From: Knufia peltigerae
Taxonomy: Eukaryota; Ascomycota; Eurotiomycetes; Chaetothyriales; Trichomeriaceae
Assembly: GCA_030247855.1 (NCBI GenBank)
Contig: JAPDRN010000002.1
Coordinates: 496,001 to 560,000, forward strand
Direction of reading: 5' to 3'
Length of the DNA stretch: 64,000 bases
Position numbers and translations under genes: made by a program. Positions within the stretch are counted from its first letter, which is position 1, and the number at the start of each line of letters is the position of its first letter. Shown here one piece after another: positions 39,680 to 51,561 of the stretch. A model generated the notes under the pieces. That model was not told where the DNA came from. It did no database searches and worked only from the letters and a program-made list of their open reading frames with translations.

Positions 39680-41347
39680 ATGATTGTCGCTGCTCACAAA
39701 AATGAGGAACAGCGGCCGGCTCTCCATTTTACGCCCAAGAGAGGGTTCATGAACGATCCCAATGGGCTGGTGTATAGCAAAGGAGTTTGGCATCTGTACT
39801 ACCAACTGGACGACCGAAGTCTCGTGGCCGGCCGACCAGAATGGGGTCATGCTACCTCGACAGATCTATTGAATTGGAAGAGGCATGAGAAGGCCATAAA
39901 AGCGCCATCGGACAGTGAATCGATATATTCCGGCTGCTGTGTGGTTGATTACAACAACACGTCGGGTCAATTTGACGAGGAGTCAACCGACCCAGACGAT
40001 CGGATTGTCGCCATATATACGCTCCACGACAACCTTCAAGGGGGGGAGCACCACCAAATGCAAAATGTCGCCTTTAGCTACGATGGAGGCTATACATTCA
40101 CTCAGTACAAGCACAACCCGGTACTCGATATAGGCTGGTCAGATTTCCGTGACCCAAAGGTATTGTGGCATGCTCCGTCAAACCAGTGGGTCATGGTTGT
40201 CGCAAAGTGTCATCAATTCAAGCTCGGTTTCTACGGCAGCCCGGATCTTGTCCATTGGCATCATCTGTCCGACTTTGAAGGCTCCGGTGTCCGAGGGTAC
40301 CAGTATGAGATGCCCGACTTGGTGCAGGTCCCATTTGACGACGACCGCACCCGAAAGAAATGGGTGCTTTTCTTGAGTATTGGCCCCGGTGGTGCCCCCT
40401 TGGGCGGAGGAAGTTTTACCCAATACTTCTTGGGTGATTTCGATGGCACCACCTTTGTCAGTGATGACAATTACCTGCGGACGGCAGATTGGGGCAAAGA
40501 TTGGTACGCTGCACAGACTTGGTTCGTTCATGATTCTCCCCACGACGGCGGCGAGGGCGAGGACGAGGGTGAGGTATGTGGTATCGGATGGGCGAGTAAC
40601 TGGCAATACTGCAACCGCGTCCCCGCCCAGCGACATCGATCTGCCATGTCACTTCCTCGCAGGTTTACCGTCCGCGAGGTCCCGTTGAACCCAACCACAA
40701 AGTCCTTGTCACTCATATCGAGGCCTGTCGACCTTGATGGCGTTAGATTGCCTCGCATCAGCAGTCACAGCGACAACAACACCAACACCAACGGGATGGT
40801 TGATTATACCAACGGTTCGGCAAACACAAACCCCAAAGTCAACCACATAAGCATGAAGGAGGAAGAGGAAGAGGTTATCATATACAAGAGACACATGAAC
40901 GCCCAATCCGGTTCGTTTGAGTTCAAACTCAAGATCAATTTGAGGACTCGTCCTCCTGCGAGGGTGTCTGTGGACATTTCAAACCCCAGCGGTCACTCGG
41001 TCCGTCTCAACTTTGTGTTTGAAAATCAGGAAGGGATGTTCATCTCCATGGATCGGGGTAGGATCCGAACTGGCTCTTCCTGGGACCATCCTCTGTTTGA
41101 CGACAAGGTCTCCATGTGGGTTCCCAACACCCAGGGCAGCGACTACGACGTCCACGTTGTGATAGATGCCTACGTGTGCGAACTGTTCGCCCTGGACGGC
41201 GCTTATGCATTCACCAACACTTTCTTCCTCGAGGACGGCGTCGCGTCGACTTTGACGGTGTCACGAGACAAAACCTCTGCCGATGTCACGGCAGAAGTTT
41301 TGGACGTCTACGAACTCTGTCCGCTCAAGGCGTCAACGGCAGAGTGA
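39680..41347 (+). CDS. GH32 fructosyl hydrolase (invertase/inulinase-like), no signal peptide
   Basis: Classic fungal-style GH32 enzyme cleaving terminal beta-fructosyl bonds. Single exon, 555 residues. Motifs: HFTPKRGFMNDPNG with the nucleophile Asp26, SGCCV, FRDPKV with transition-state stabiliser Asp158, and YEMPDL with acid/base Glu210. Most relatives have Cys after that Glu; here it is Met. A C-terminal beta-sandwich follows from about residue 400. An Asn/Thr-rich then Glu-rich insertion (about residues 362-398, with a run of five Glu) separates the modules. The protein starts MIVAAHKNEEQRPALHF, with no signal peptide, so it should act inside the cell on sugar brought in by the permease. 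The ATG at 39680 is directly followed by family sequence, so the start is probably right. Confidence 0.92.
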   Translation: MIVAAHKNEEQRPALHFTPKRGFMNDPNGLVYSKGVWHLYYQLDDRSLVAGRPEWGHATSTDLLNWKRHEKAIKAPSDSESIYSGCCVVDYNNTSGQFDEESTDPDDRIVAIYTLHDNLQGGEHHQMQNVAFSYDGGYTFTQYKHNPVLDIGWSDFRDPKVLWHAPSNQWVMVVAKCHQFKLGFYGSPDLVHWHHLSDFEGSGVRGYQYEMPDLVQVPFDDDRTRKKWVLFLSIGPGGAPLGGGSFTQYFLGDFDGTTFVSDDNYLRTADWGKDWYAAQTWFVHDSPHDGGEGEDEGEVCGIGWASNWQYCNRVPAQRHRSAMSLPRRFTVREVPLNPTTKSLSLISRPVDLDGVRLPRISSHSDNNTNTNGMVDYTNGSANTNPKVNHISMKEEEEEVIIYKRHMNAQSGSFEFKLKINLRTRPPARVSVDISNPSGHSVRLNFVFENQEGMFISMDRGRIRTGSSWDHPLFDDKVSMWVPNTQGSDYDVHVVIDAYVCELFALDGAYAFTNTFFLEDGVASTLTVSRDKTSADVTAEVLDVYELCPLKASTAE

Positions 41348-41767
41348 GACGCAGCTTTTGGCTACGATCTTAGACCATCAAAGATCTGATCTTAGATAGA
41401 AACAGCAAATCAATGGATTAGAGAATATATTTCTTTTAGATCGCGACTTTTTCTCTTCATCAAGTATCATACTTCTATATCATCTGAAGTGACCCAACGA
41501 GACATACCTCAGATAACCCCGATTTTCATTACATTGTTTGTCCCATTGTCCCATGTCATTACCTATATAATACCTCTAGGAAAGTTCGCCCCCAATTTCC
41601 TTCTCATATCGACTGACTACCTCTTTTCTTGCACCCGAGAAAACACAACCAAAGCTTGGCTTTCTGTCTCTCTCTCTCTCTCTTCCTTTCCGCTGACTTC
41701 CCCATCCATGCCTCAAGGGTGGCGTTCCGCTCAAAAGAGGCTAGTTGTGATATGTAGCCAGCGTCCA
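41348..41767. other. Convergent 3' region with CT repeat
   Basis: 3' flanks of the GH32 gene and the polyamine-type transporter. A CT dinucleotide run occupies about 41669-41684. No gene seen. Confidence 0.45.
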
Positions 41768-44021
41768 CTACTGGACGGCAAACTTACTCCTCGCCCTCAA
41801 TCCCGCACCGAAATACCATAGGGCCCAAATTCCCACCACACCACCGCCGAGCAAGCCTCCCAACACACTAATGCCGCGGCCTATACCCAGGTTGGCGTAC
41901 AGAGGGTGTGCAAAGATGATGGCTCCGGCAGCTAGCATGGACCGACACAGGTCGTTGGCAGCGAACAGACTGGCAGCGTACTGAGGGTAGGTCAAGGGGA
42001 GGTACATGAATATACATTGAAACCTTTTGAGTGGTAGCGTCAGTAAAATTACAGTAGAATGAGGAGCAGAAAATCAAAACGTACAATATAAATGCACCAA
42101 CGGCATAAAGCGTGATACCAATCACGCTCACGATCCAATGTATGTGCGGCTCCGACGTCCACCCGAACCAGAACAGACCGGCGGGCATGAGTGTGACGGC
42201 GAACAAGGCCGGGACCAATCTGTGTTCCTGCGCTCGGAGGCCGTTCTTCTTGATGTCAGGCTCGAGGTAAAAGTAGACGTAGGAGACGTAGATGATGATT
42301 CCGATGATACATCCAACCACGATATTGGTGAAGACGATTCCCAATTCGCCAATGTTGAACCCGTAGATGCCGATGTAGACAAAGGGGAAAGCTTCGAAGA
42401 AGGAATAATAGATTCCTACAGTGAAACCCATATTAGCGGAGAGAACGTGGGATGGGAATGACCAAAAACCATACCATAAATCAGACTGGTATAAACATTC
42501 GTAAACAACACAGCTGGATCTTTGAGGCAAATCTCGATGGGTTTCCAAAGCTGGTTGATGGCGAGTTCGTTGAAACTGATGTTTCCCTGATCGATCTCAC
42601 CCTGGGACTTGAGGTTCGGGTTGCCCGTGAGTTTGCGAAGGCGTTGAGCGCGACGCAGCAAAATGTTCGAAGCCGACGTCTCGGGCATGGACGCGAACAT
42701 GAGGATGAAGATGGGAGCCGCGCACCACAGGACCTCCCAGAGTGCCCAGCGCCACGACTCGGCGACGACGGAGAACCCGGACAACAAGGGACCTGTAGCC
42801 GGAGCACTGAACGCCGCGGCGACCCATGCGGTGAGTGCGTATGGGAGTTTGAGGAGGCCATACTGTGTGAACAGCAAATGTTAGTTACCCACACGTAACA
42901 AAATGAGAGTCACCAAATAGGATAGCAAGAGGGCCGGGAAAGGAAGGGGAAAGGGACTCGGTAGTCGGTACGCAGATCACATACCATATCACCCATCGTT
43001 GCACCTCCTGTAGCCAAACAAGGACTTCCCATGAAGCCTGTCAAGAATCGTAGAACCAAAAGTGTGGCGTAACTATTGGCCAGAGCCGTGGGGACACAGA
43101 GTATCACAAACAACCCGAAACTGATGATGTAGGGAATATTTCTACCGATGATGGGTAGTTCGGAGAGAGGAGAGAAGAGCTGTGAACGAGTAGACCGTCA
43201 GCAATAGTCGCGTAAACACAAAAAGAGTGGGAGGAAGGCAAAAGGAACTCACCATAGGCCCTATCCCATACCCAAGCACATACATACTCAGACCCAGGGA
43301 TGCTTTGCTCTGGCCGACACCAAATTTCTCCATGACCATGCCTTCCGCCGACGTGTAGATGGCGCTCGCCATGTACACGGCAAAAGTGTACATGAAAATG
43401 ATCAAACCGGCCCATGCCTTTTTCCAGCTGTTCCAATTTTGTGGGTTCTACCAAGACAACAATGTATGAGTAAATGAACGCGATCCGGCAACATGGGGAC
43501 ATCAGACTTACCGCCGGATCATCTGTAGTGTACCAATCGACCAGGATCACTCCGTCCGACGTTCTCTGGGGCACGATGATGCTGCTCTGGCGCCTCTCGA
43601 TGGCCTCTTGCTCCTCGACCTCGAACCGTTCGCGGGAATACGGGATCGTCCTCTCCCGCGTCAGGGTGCGCGTGGTGACGGGACCGATGGCACTGCGCGC
43701 CGCGGACGAATGCGAGGTCGGAATCGTGGTGAGACCGGGAACGCGAGCTTCGATGTCGTCGTCGTTCTCCTTCTTGTCAACGTTGGAAGCGTGACGGGAA
43801 ACGGATGTGCTAGTTTGATGGCTGGCCACCCTGCTGCTAGCGAGCGCGGTCTCAGCTGCTTCAATTTCCTGCTCTTTCTCACTGACGGAGGCCTCCTCCC
43901 ACGGAATCTTGAAGTTGGGATCATCTTCTGGAAAAGCGAAGAGTTTGCCTTTGGTGAGAAAGCGTAAGGCTTGTCCCAAAGGCGAATCCTGTATAATGTC
44001 GGTGACTGAGGTGCTGCTCAT
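41768..44021 (-). CDS. MFS transporter, DHA1 polyamine/drug type, six exons
   Basis: Proton-coupled exporter of the DHA1 group to which the yeast Tpo polyamine transporters belong. Exons: 44021-43512, 43447-43253, 43179-42985, 42862-42475, 42415-42085 and 42023-41768, giving 624 residues; all five introns are 59-122 bp with GT..AG ends and the phases agree. The first 170 residues are polar with Ser/Glu-rich stretches. DDPANPQNW then opens the transporter core, as usual in this group. Next come YVLGYGIGPM, LFSPLSELPIIGRN, LRFLTGFMGSPCLATGGATMGDM, WRWALWEV and SLIYGIYYSFFEAFP at the exon 4/5 junction. The end, YPQYAASLFAANDLCRSMLAAGAIIFAHPLY, matches the family closely. Substrate is inferred. 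Confidence 0.92.
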
Positions 44022-44959
44022 GCTGGAGGCGGAGTCCGATCTTCTGACTATTAGTATCAGGCTGAAAGAAGAATGAACACAAATCTAGTCTTGTGAAATA
44101 GGCAGAGCAAATGGACAGAGGGAGTCAATGGTTTTTATTAGTATCGCAGAACCCTAGACCTTCGACCACCACAACCAACAAATCTGCAAGTTTGTAGTAA
44201 TTGATCAGCTCAGCACATGCTATAACCACGCTATTGCATAAGAAACCAAGATGCCCAGCAATCGAAGAGCAGCGAAAGGCTGACAAGTCATTAGAGCGGC
44301 GCGAACGGACTGAAGTTGATCCTTGGCCATCCATGAACCCCTACATGCAAGGGAGCGAATAAGTGTTAGGAGGTTCTTCAGTATCCCAAAACAATCTGGA
44401 ATACTAAAACCCTTCGTCAAATGGTTGGCTGTAATTCATCCTGAACAACTACTATATTGGGAATGATCACGTGAAAACGCCATATGCAGGTCCGGCCTGC
44501 TGACAAAACGTCTAAGCTTGTTGATTAGCTTGATTTGGCCAACCCATTTTTAATGATCAGTAAACTTACCGGAATGGCCTGTACTCGTACATGTAAAGCC
44601 GCTTAGGTACGTGGTGGATTTGTGTGGAAGATGGGAAATGATTCGCTCTTTAACTGGCAGCTCCCCGAACCGAGTCCCTTCAAGACTCCCGGAAATGTGG
44701 AATTGATGATCTTTGTAAGATGACTCAGTATTGACTTCGCACCGATTAATAACATTGCAGAAGACCCTGCGTCATCAATGTAAGCAAGGCTGCGGCTTTC
44801 TGGTGCGATACGATGCGCGGGAAAGAACGTGGTGTACCTGTGAACCAGGCTCTTATCTCTGGCCGTAGTAATCATGCCGATTTTGCATCAAGCACGAAGA
44901 TCACCGTCGCCATCCCGGACGAAATTGGTCTCCGTGTTAGCGAGAGCATCATTTAAATA
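44022..44959. other. Intergenic region, no gene supported
   Basis: Promoter side of the transporter and 3' flank of the F-box gene. The small minus-strand frames at 44125-44420 and 44603-44875 have no motif; the latter has an ATG but simple composition. Confidence 0.4.
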
Positions 44960-46462
44960 TCACTCTGGTGCCGATTCCCACAATTTGAAATATTTCGGCT
45001 TGTCTTCTGGAAAGAGGTACGGTGGAATGAAACCATTAGGCAATGCCACCATTTCAATTTCCAGCCTGATATTTGCCTTCCTGTATTGCGGCAGAACTTC
45101 ATTGCACTTTTCGATCATGTTTCGATGTGCTAGGGATACCTGGTTGATTTCGTCAACGCTTTCGGTGTCGGATATGCTCGATCTTGGGATCTCATCATCT
45201 TCGCGGTAGTATTCATATGAATAGATGAGATTCTTCAAGGATTTGAGACCATGTCTGGCCTTGTCAGCGGCTAGACAGCTGTCAAAGGGAAACCAAACAC
45301 GTCGTCTCGCCTGGAAAGGAGGTCGTTCCCCCAAAGGGATTCCGAATATCTTCAGGGTCTCGAGGTTGGGAGGGAACCTCCGCCAGGTAGCGTGATCGCA
45401 TGGCACTCTGACCCTAACCAGATTTACCGTTCGAACGTCCAAATCAAGTTGTTTGAGTGCATGGAATGCAGTGAGATCCAGGTGGTGACCGGAATGATTG
45501 ATGTTTTGAAATGCCTGCCGGAGGTGACCCAAGCTCAATGATAGGTACTCGAGTGAGTCCGTACAATGTTCAGCGATAGCGTCAACTAGGTATCCAGGAT
45601 GAACATTTCCATGCATCCGACTGCTTCTAGCATTGAAGATGCCGTCATACCGGATTCCCTCGCTGATCTTCAGAGACTTCAAAGCCTTGGGAAAGCTTAG
45701 TAGAATTGCGAGGGAAGGTTCAAATATATCGCATTCTTCCAGATGTAGATGCTCGAGATTCGTGGACTTCATTAGCGTCTCGTCGCGCTGGAACGGCGTG
45801 AGCAATCGGTCAGTGAAATCAGTGCTGGCGCAAGACATGGTCAGAGAGCGGAGATTCGGGTGCAAGAACAACATGGCATATTTGGTCATAGAATATATCT
45901 CTTTTTGACCATCCACGAAGTGCAGCGTACCTGTGGGATAAGGTGATTAGAATCATAGTGGTGCTGTTAAGAATTGTGCAAAGGGCTTACAGTTTCTCAG
46001 ACTGGGGAGTACCCGGTGACCCCCCGGGACCACAGCCGAGGCACTTTCGAAGATCCGCTCATATCGATCCTGGAGATTGACCCAAGCGACTCTCTCCTCG
46101 GGGAACTTGGCATTGCAGTCCGGGGTCTCCAATCTTAGGTCTTGGAGGTGACGCATGCGACCAATATGTGGTGGCAGAGTGCTCAAGCCCTCATCCTCTC
46201 CAAATTTAGTGGATATTAGAAGGGATCGGACCCAGGTAGCACGATGCGGGTTGGCACCCAGACTGGCGGAGAAGGCAGCAGCCTGCTCACCACTGAGGAT
46301 GTTGACATTGCGGTACAACAGTGGTTCGGCCAAGTCGACAAAAAGCTTGCAGACCAGGGAAGCGTTGCGAAGGGTGTCGAAATCAAGAAAGTCGAAAATG
46401 TTAATGAGCACTTCATCAGGGAGATAGAGGAGGAGAAGCGGAGTTGGCATGAAGGCGATCAT
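44960..46462 (-). CDS. F-box protein, two exons
   Basis: Probable substrate adaptor of an SCF ubiquitin ligase. Exons 46462-45991 and 45930-44960 (60-bp GTAAGC..CACAG intron) give 480 residues. The splice restores LPSLRNCTLHFVDGQKE. The F-box is at about residues 13-55 (LPDEVLINIFDFLDFDTLRNASLVCKLFVDLAEPLLY). The rest has irregular leucine-rich spacing (NLRSLTMSC, NLEHLHLEECDI, ALKSLKISEG, SLEYLSLSLGHL, LKQLDLDVR, NLETLKIFGIPL), as in the many fungal F-box/LRR-like proteins. The target is unknown. The start MIAFMPTPLLLLYLPDE is the first ATG; Met5 is an alternative. Confidence 0.88.
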
Positions 46463-47309
46463 GATGACGGCGGAGGCGGGAGGGAGGGAGGTCCCTGAGG
46501 AATCGCGGGACTTGACGATGAAACGACCGAAAGGAGATTATCTCAACATTGCCGAAGCCAGTCGGAAGATTGAGTTTATGTATTGATCCAAAGATAGTGT
46601 ATTGAACGATGGAGTTGTTAAGAAATTTTTCGACGACTGTGAATGTGAGGGTGATGAAGGTCTACAAGAGGCAGCGGTGACAGTCGATGTCATAGCTGAA
46701 TGATAAAGGACAAATATGGTTAGACTGTAAGATCACGGGCACTAGCTTACGGCATTAGTTGACTTGGTGAGCCACTAAGGAGAATCAACACGTGCCATGC
46801 CCTTTTTCATACCCAAGGCGATGTTGGGAAGCATATGGAGGCATGAAGGTGTCTGATGTATGGTCGGTATCTTTTACAGGTGCTTAGAAATAGATACAGA
46901 CACTCATAACCTTAAGATTCAAGATCTCATCATTGTTGGCACTTTTTTCAACCATTTGCTTGGGTCAAAGTTCTGGATCTCGAGCTTTTTTGGCTCGCAC
47001 AAGCAGAAGCCATTTGTATCTATTCTCCATTTCCATCTCCATTGTGGCATTTCCATGGCCAGTGATAACCTCGATCACCTTTTCGGGTGAGCCCCGCGAG
47101 AAGCACAGCCCTAACATGGTCAATTTCATCCATCTCATCAAACAGCGGAATGATGGTGATCATGAGGAATCGTATGATCATCAGACCTCATCAACCTCGT
47201 TCCATACCTTGACCGAGTCTGCATATTCCGCTCATTGTCGAAATACGGAAGCTCACATGCATTTTGCGCCGTACGCCTATCCCCATCCTTCTTGTGCCTG
47301 AACGGTATA
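46463..47309. other. Intergenic region, no gene supported
   Basis: F-box promoter side and the eIF3k 3' flank. Frames at 46860-47301 (+) lack any likeness. Confidence 0.4.
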
Positions 47310-48237
47310 TCATGCCGGAGCTTCGTAACCTCTTCTAAAGACTCTTCCAAACATGTCCACTCCGACTCTTTCACCCTTGATCTCACTCTTGGCCTCGTTC
47401 TCGGCGTTGGCTGGTATTTCCACCTGCTGGCCGCTGACCCTCCACCCACAGGCTGTCTGGGCAAATTTCACCAACGCTTCTCCACGAAGATTCAGCCAGC
47501 TGCTCAATACGCTCAAGTCAATCTGTCGGAACGTCTTTCCAACTTCACCCGCAATCCGTATCCTGACAAGGTCTTCAAAGCCAGCTACATCTGCATATAA
47601 GTCTGCGTACAAGTCGTCCGATTCTAGCGTTGACCAGAATGCGTCATACTGTGCAGATTCGAGTAACGTGTTGAGTTTTGTGAGTTTTTGTATTGACTCG
47701 GTAAAGTCGGTGGTCGGGATAGATGTGTTTCCTGGTTGATATGGTATGGTCGAGGGTGGGAGGAGGGCGAGGCAAAGGGAGAAAGCGGGCGAAGGAAAGA
47801 CGGTCAATGCCTTGACGAGGATGTTGGTGACGGTTTCAGGGTGCAGAAGTTGAGGATTGAATTGGTACCTGGTTTGAATGGTCAGTGACTTCTTCCAATT
47901 CAGACTACAACCGACACAATCATGTATCTTTGGAGGCTTCAGATAGAGCTAATAATTCAAATCTCCATAATTCCCGGAGGACAAGTCAGGTAATAGGAAA
48001 CGTGGTAGAAAAAAATCTCATCATCCCAGAGCCAGAAGAACGTATGCACGTCCAGGGCAGATCTTACAGTTTCAAGAGCGCCAGCGACGCATACGAGTCG
48101 AAAAACTTCTCCTCGCATTGTTGGGCAATATATTCTTGGAAAGTGGTGGTTGTTTCGGGGTTGTATCGATCCAGGCCATTGAGGATGTTATCGATGTTCT
48201 CTGGCCGTTCTTTGCATTTATCGAGACCCTGCGGCAT
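47310..48237 (-). CDS. Translation initiation factor eIF3 subunit k, two exons
   Basis: Non-core subunit of the eIF3 complex that promotes 40S recruitment in the cytoplasm. Exons 48237-48068 and 47868-47310, separated by a 199-bp GTAAGA..CCAG intron, give 242 residues, the usual fungal size. Family sequence runs throughout: LDRYNPETTTTFQEYIAQQ in exon 1, LALLKLYQFNPQLLHPETV across the junction, ALTVFPSPAFSLCLALLP, LESAQYDAFWSTLESDDLYADL, then AGFEDLVRIRIAGEVGKTFR. The winged-helix/PCI-type C-terminus carries NEAKSEIKGERVGVDMFGRVFRRG. The start MPQGLDKCKERPENID is the first ATG in a good position. Confidence 0.96.
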
Positions 48238-48810
48238 CTTGAAGGACTGCGACGATGATCTGGGGTTGCGGATCAGGAAAAGGTTGGTTGCTGTTCAACT
48301 TTCTTGAAGGAATTTCGCAGCCGAGTGCGCTCTCCCCTACATGCGGCAGGTTGTGGCGGGTTTTGCCAAGCGGATTTACACTGTTTTCGAACGGCGATGA
48401 CGCCGCCCTATCCTCGCTCTTGGCTCCCCTCGCTGAGCGCGAGCCTTGCTCTCCACCATATGGCATTTAGCTGTCGCCTACAAATACAGTTTGGCTCCCC
48501 TTCCAAGTCACCTTCACCCCCATTGCCTCTATTGACTTTCGTGAGTTGGCCATGTCTAGCACATACACCGGAGCCTAACGGAATCACAGCGATGTGAACC
48601 CTGTACTGCTGTCGCCGGAGTCACGGATCCTTGCGACCTAGGCCAAAGCTCAGCGGAAACTCCAGGCTCCAGCATGACCTATCTGGGGGTCGAGAGAACT
48701 TCCCGTCACGTTCTTTGAGAGCCTCGAAGAGCGCGGACTCTGCAACGATAAGGGTCCGCGTGCTTTGTCCAGGAAGTGCTTTTTCATCGCTCAGATGAGC
48801 TCGACAGCTC
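48238..48810. other. Divergent promoter of eIF3k and the Zn2Cys6 regulator
   Basis: 573 bp between divergent ATGs. Frames inside (48304-48597) have no likeness. Confidence 0.4.
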
Positions 48811-50386
48811 ATGGCGGAGGCTCCCACCATTCAGCCTCAAACGTTACCGCTGCATCTGCAGCTACGACCAAGGAAGTCTCGAACCAAGACGGGCTGTCTG
48901 ACCTGCCGCACGCGCCACAGAAAATGTGACGAGAAGCAACCCACATGTGACAATTGTCTTCACAGGAGTCTCGCCTGCTCCTGGCCAGCTGAAACCAGAC
49001 GGACCTCGACAGCGGACGCTCGGAACCATGGGAAACCAGCGACTACTATGGCCACCACCCGCGCAATCCAAGTGAACAAATCATCTACCGGAGATTCCAC
49101 TGCACCATCTACGAACATGACAGTCCCGAAACCACTTCCATGGCGGCCTGAAGGAATTCTCGCAGATGCCAGCTCTCGTTCACTTTTTGAATACTACATC
49201 CTCAACACTGCCAATGTACTCGTATCCAGCCGGAAGGCCGATAATCCATTTCTGTCATGCGTCCTGCCCCGGGCGCTTTCTGACGATCTGATACTCAACT
49301 GCGTTCTGGCTATGACCGGGGCTCACCGAGCCTATGCGGACGCCGACCACAAGTACAATTATTTGTATCGCAAGCACTATGCCCTTGCTCTCTCTCAGCT
49401 CAGGCGTGAAATTTCACACAGCGACGCAGGTCAGAGTATCAGGTTCTTGCTGGCAACCCTGCTGCTGACCCTCGTAGAGGTGAGATCCCATTTTCATTAC
49501 TGCTGTACATGCTGATTCTGGGGCTTGTTAGGCTATCAATGGCAACGACCATGGCGCAGCTGCCCTCCACTTGCGAGCAAGTCAACCACTTGTTTCAGCC
49601 GCACTTACAGCATCTTCCAGCTTCGACAACGATGCTATCAAATCCTTCCTTGTTGAGTGGTATGTCTATCTGAATCTGGTCTCAAACTTTACTTTCAAAA
49701 GTGACCACCCCTTCCACGGGTCGTCAACGGACCATTGGCTTCCCTCATTGGAGCATATTATGCAGCAAAATTCCAGCAGCACCTTTTTTGGACTTTCCCA
49801 GGGCTTGTTCAGAATGATTCCCAGCATTTGTGCTCTCGGCCAACAGCGGTTGCAGGAGCGGAATCAAGGCACAGTCTCATTTGACAGCTATGCGAAATAT
49901 GCATCTCTGGAGCGAAGAATATGCACCTGGCAGACCCCTGCAGGCCTCAAAATGGAGGATGAATGGGCGGAGCAGTTGTCGACGGCCGCCGACGTACACA
50001 AACACGTGTTATTGATATTCCTGCACAGTGCATTTCATGGCTCACCTGTGGCAGATGACGAGATCATGACCAAGTTGCAGCCTGAGCTAGACTCTCTCCT
50101 CCTAATAACTCAACGTCTTCTGTCATACGATGCTCAGGCTCAGCTGTTGTCAAACATGCTTTGGCCGTTAGTAATCGTGGGATCATGGCTCTCGGATCCT
50201 GACCAGCAACAAATGCTTCGAGACATCATAGCCAGATCGCCGTTCAGGATGGCACTAATCGACAAGGTTATGCTCTTGCTGGAGCTTCTATGGAACCAAG
50301 AGTCCCATAGTGACGCCTGCTTATTTGGGCCTGTAGGTGTCCAGGTCATCATGGAACGCTACAATCTCGAAATTGTTGTCGCTTAA
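48811..50386 (+). CDS. Zn2Cys6 transcription factor, two exons
   Basis: Nuclear regulator. Exons 48811-49479 and 49532-50386 (52-bp GTGAGA..TTAG intron) give 507 residues; the join reads LTLVEAINGNDHGAAALHLRAS. The cluster ligands are Cys29, 32, 39, 46, 49 and 56 (GCLTCRTRHRKCDEKQPTCDNC). The remainder fits the second type of fungal regulator domain (LFEYYILNTANVLV, FLSCVLPRALSDDLILNCVLAMTGAH, AALHLRASQPLV), which ends with QVIMERYNLEIVVA. It is convergent with an RTA1 gene. Targets are unknown. Confidence 0.92.
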
Positions 50387-50593
50387 GTTGATACTGCGAG
50401 GTGCTGCCGGTCCGTCTAGATATAAGCCTTGGGTTTGAACCATCCACCCCACCCACCACCCCATGAGAAGCTTCGGAGCCGGCCGATCAGCATAGCTGCA
50501 TTATGAATGAAACTCTGAAACCATTTGGGGATTTCACTATGACTGGTGAATGGTTCTCTCGGCGCCTATTGCTCTAAGGGCAATCCCAGTCGA

Positions 50594-51561
50594 TCAATCT
50601 GTCCGATTCTCTCTTAGGCACAGTGATGGATGAAAGACTTCCAGTGCCGCCACCGCAATAGAGATGAGGAATCCTTCGAACCAGACGAAGAGATCTTGAC
50701 GGCGCGTGATCGGACCTGTCCAGCCGCGGCTCAGTTCTGCAACTCGATATGTGCATCGCCAGAAAATGGTGAAAGTTGACAGAGCGACAGCCGCAAGGAA
50801 GCCTTTGACCTGCCACGAGACAGTGGGGGGTTTTGTTGTAGGCTCTGAGTGTGCCTCTTTGCCAACTTTTTGCCCTTTCCAGACCCTGAATCCGAAGTCC
50901 ACGCAAATGACGATGAAGATGAGTAAGGTCAAGACCTGGAACGACAACCCAGCAATCATGATGTTGTCACCAGTGTCCAAGCTTGTGCCATCTCCCAAGG
51001 CAATGGCCGCAATGGCACCGCCAGTGGCCTGAAGGATTAGAGCAACAATGTCACAGGGAATGAACTACTCATGGATTCGGTCAAAGCCCGCTCCAACACC
51101 CGAGATCGGGTACTTACCATCTTGGGATACCAGGTCGCAGGGATCCTGGAATGCTCAGGACCAAAGAGTCCAACAATATGAGACAGACAGAGGTAGATGC
51201 CTGCTGAAAAGAAGGCAGGGCCGATGGTGAGACAGATAATCTGGATCAGGAAGTAGTTCTCTTCCCATTGATTGTGGTGTGAGAGTATACGGCCCATATA
51301 TCCGATGATCTCACACACGGTGCCGAGTGCCATCGCCACCAGGAAGGAGAACCATCGTCTCGTCAAGGCATATACGCAGATGAAGGCCAGAAGGGAGCAT
51401 GAGAAGAAGGCCAGGAATGCGACGTTGGGCACCAGGTTGATGCGGTACATGTAGAAGGACGAATCGAGCGGACAGGTGTCGAGGGTGCAATTAGCGGTGT
51501 CGCTGGGCGTCGCCTGCGGTGTCACCGGCGTGCTGCTGCCACTCGTTGCAGTAGCGCTCAT
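50594..51561 (-). CDS. RTA1-family seven-TM lipid-translocating/resistance protein, two exons
   Basis: Fungal seven-helix membrane protein of the RTA1/RSB1 family, linked in yeasts to sphingoid-base export and 7-aminocholesterol resistance. Exons 51561-51118 and 51064-50594 (53-bp GTAAGT..GAGTAG intron) give 304 residues. The chosen acceptor restores FIPCDIVALILQATGG, the most conserved RTA1 segment, directly after ATWYPKM; the longest open frame alone would miss it. Helices include VAFLAFFSCSLLAFICVY, CEIIGYMGRI, IICLTIGPAFFSAGIYLCL, IMIAGLSFQVLTLLIFIVI and a late RCTYRVAEL..GW signature. The N-terminus is Ser/Thr/Pro-rich with CTLDTCPLD outside the membrane. Confidence 0.93.

Noticed and set aside
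44603..44875. 90-codon minus-strand frame with an ATG.
   Set aside because: No likeness and no neighbouring exon; too little to support a gene.
47235..47739. Plus-strand frames over eIF3k.
   Set aside because: Antisense shadows of the eIF3k coding exon.
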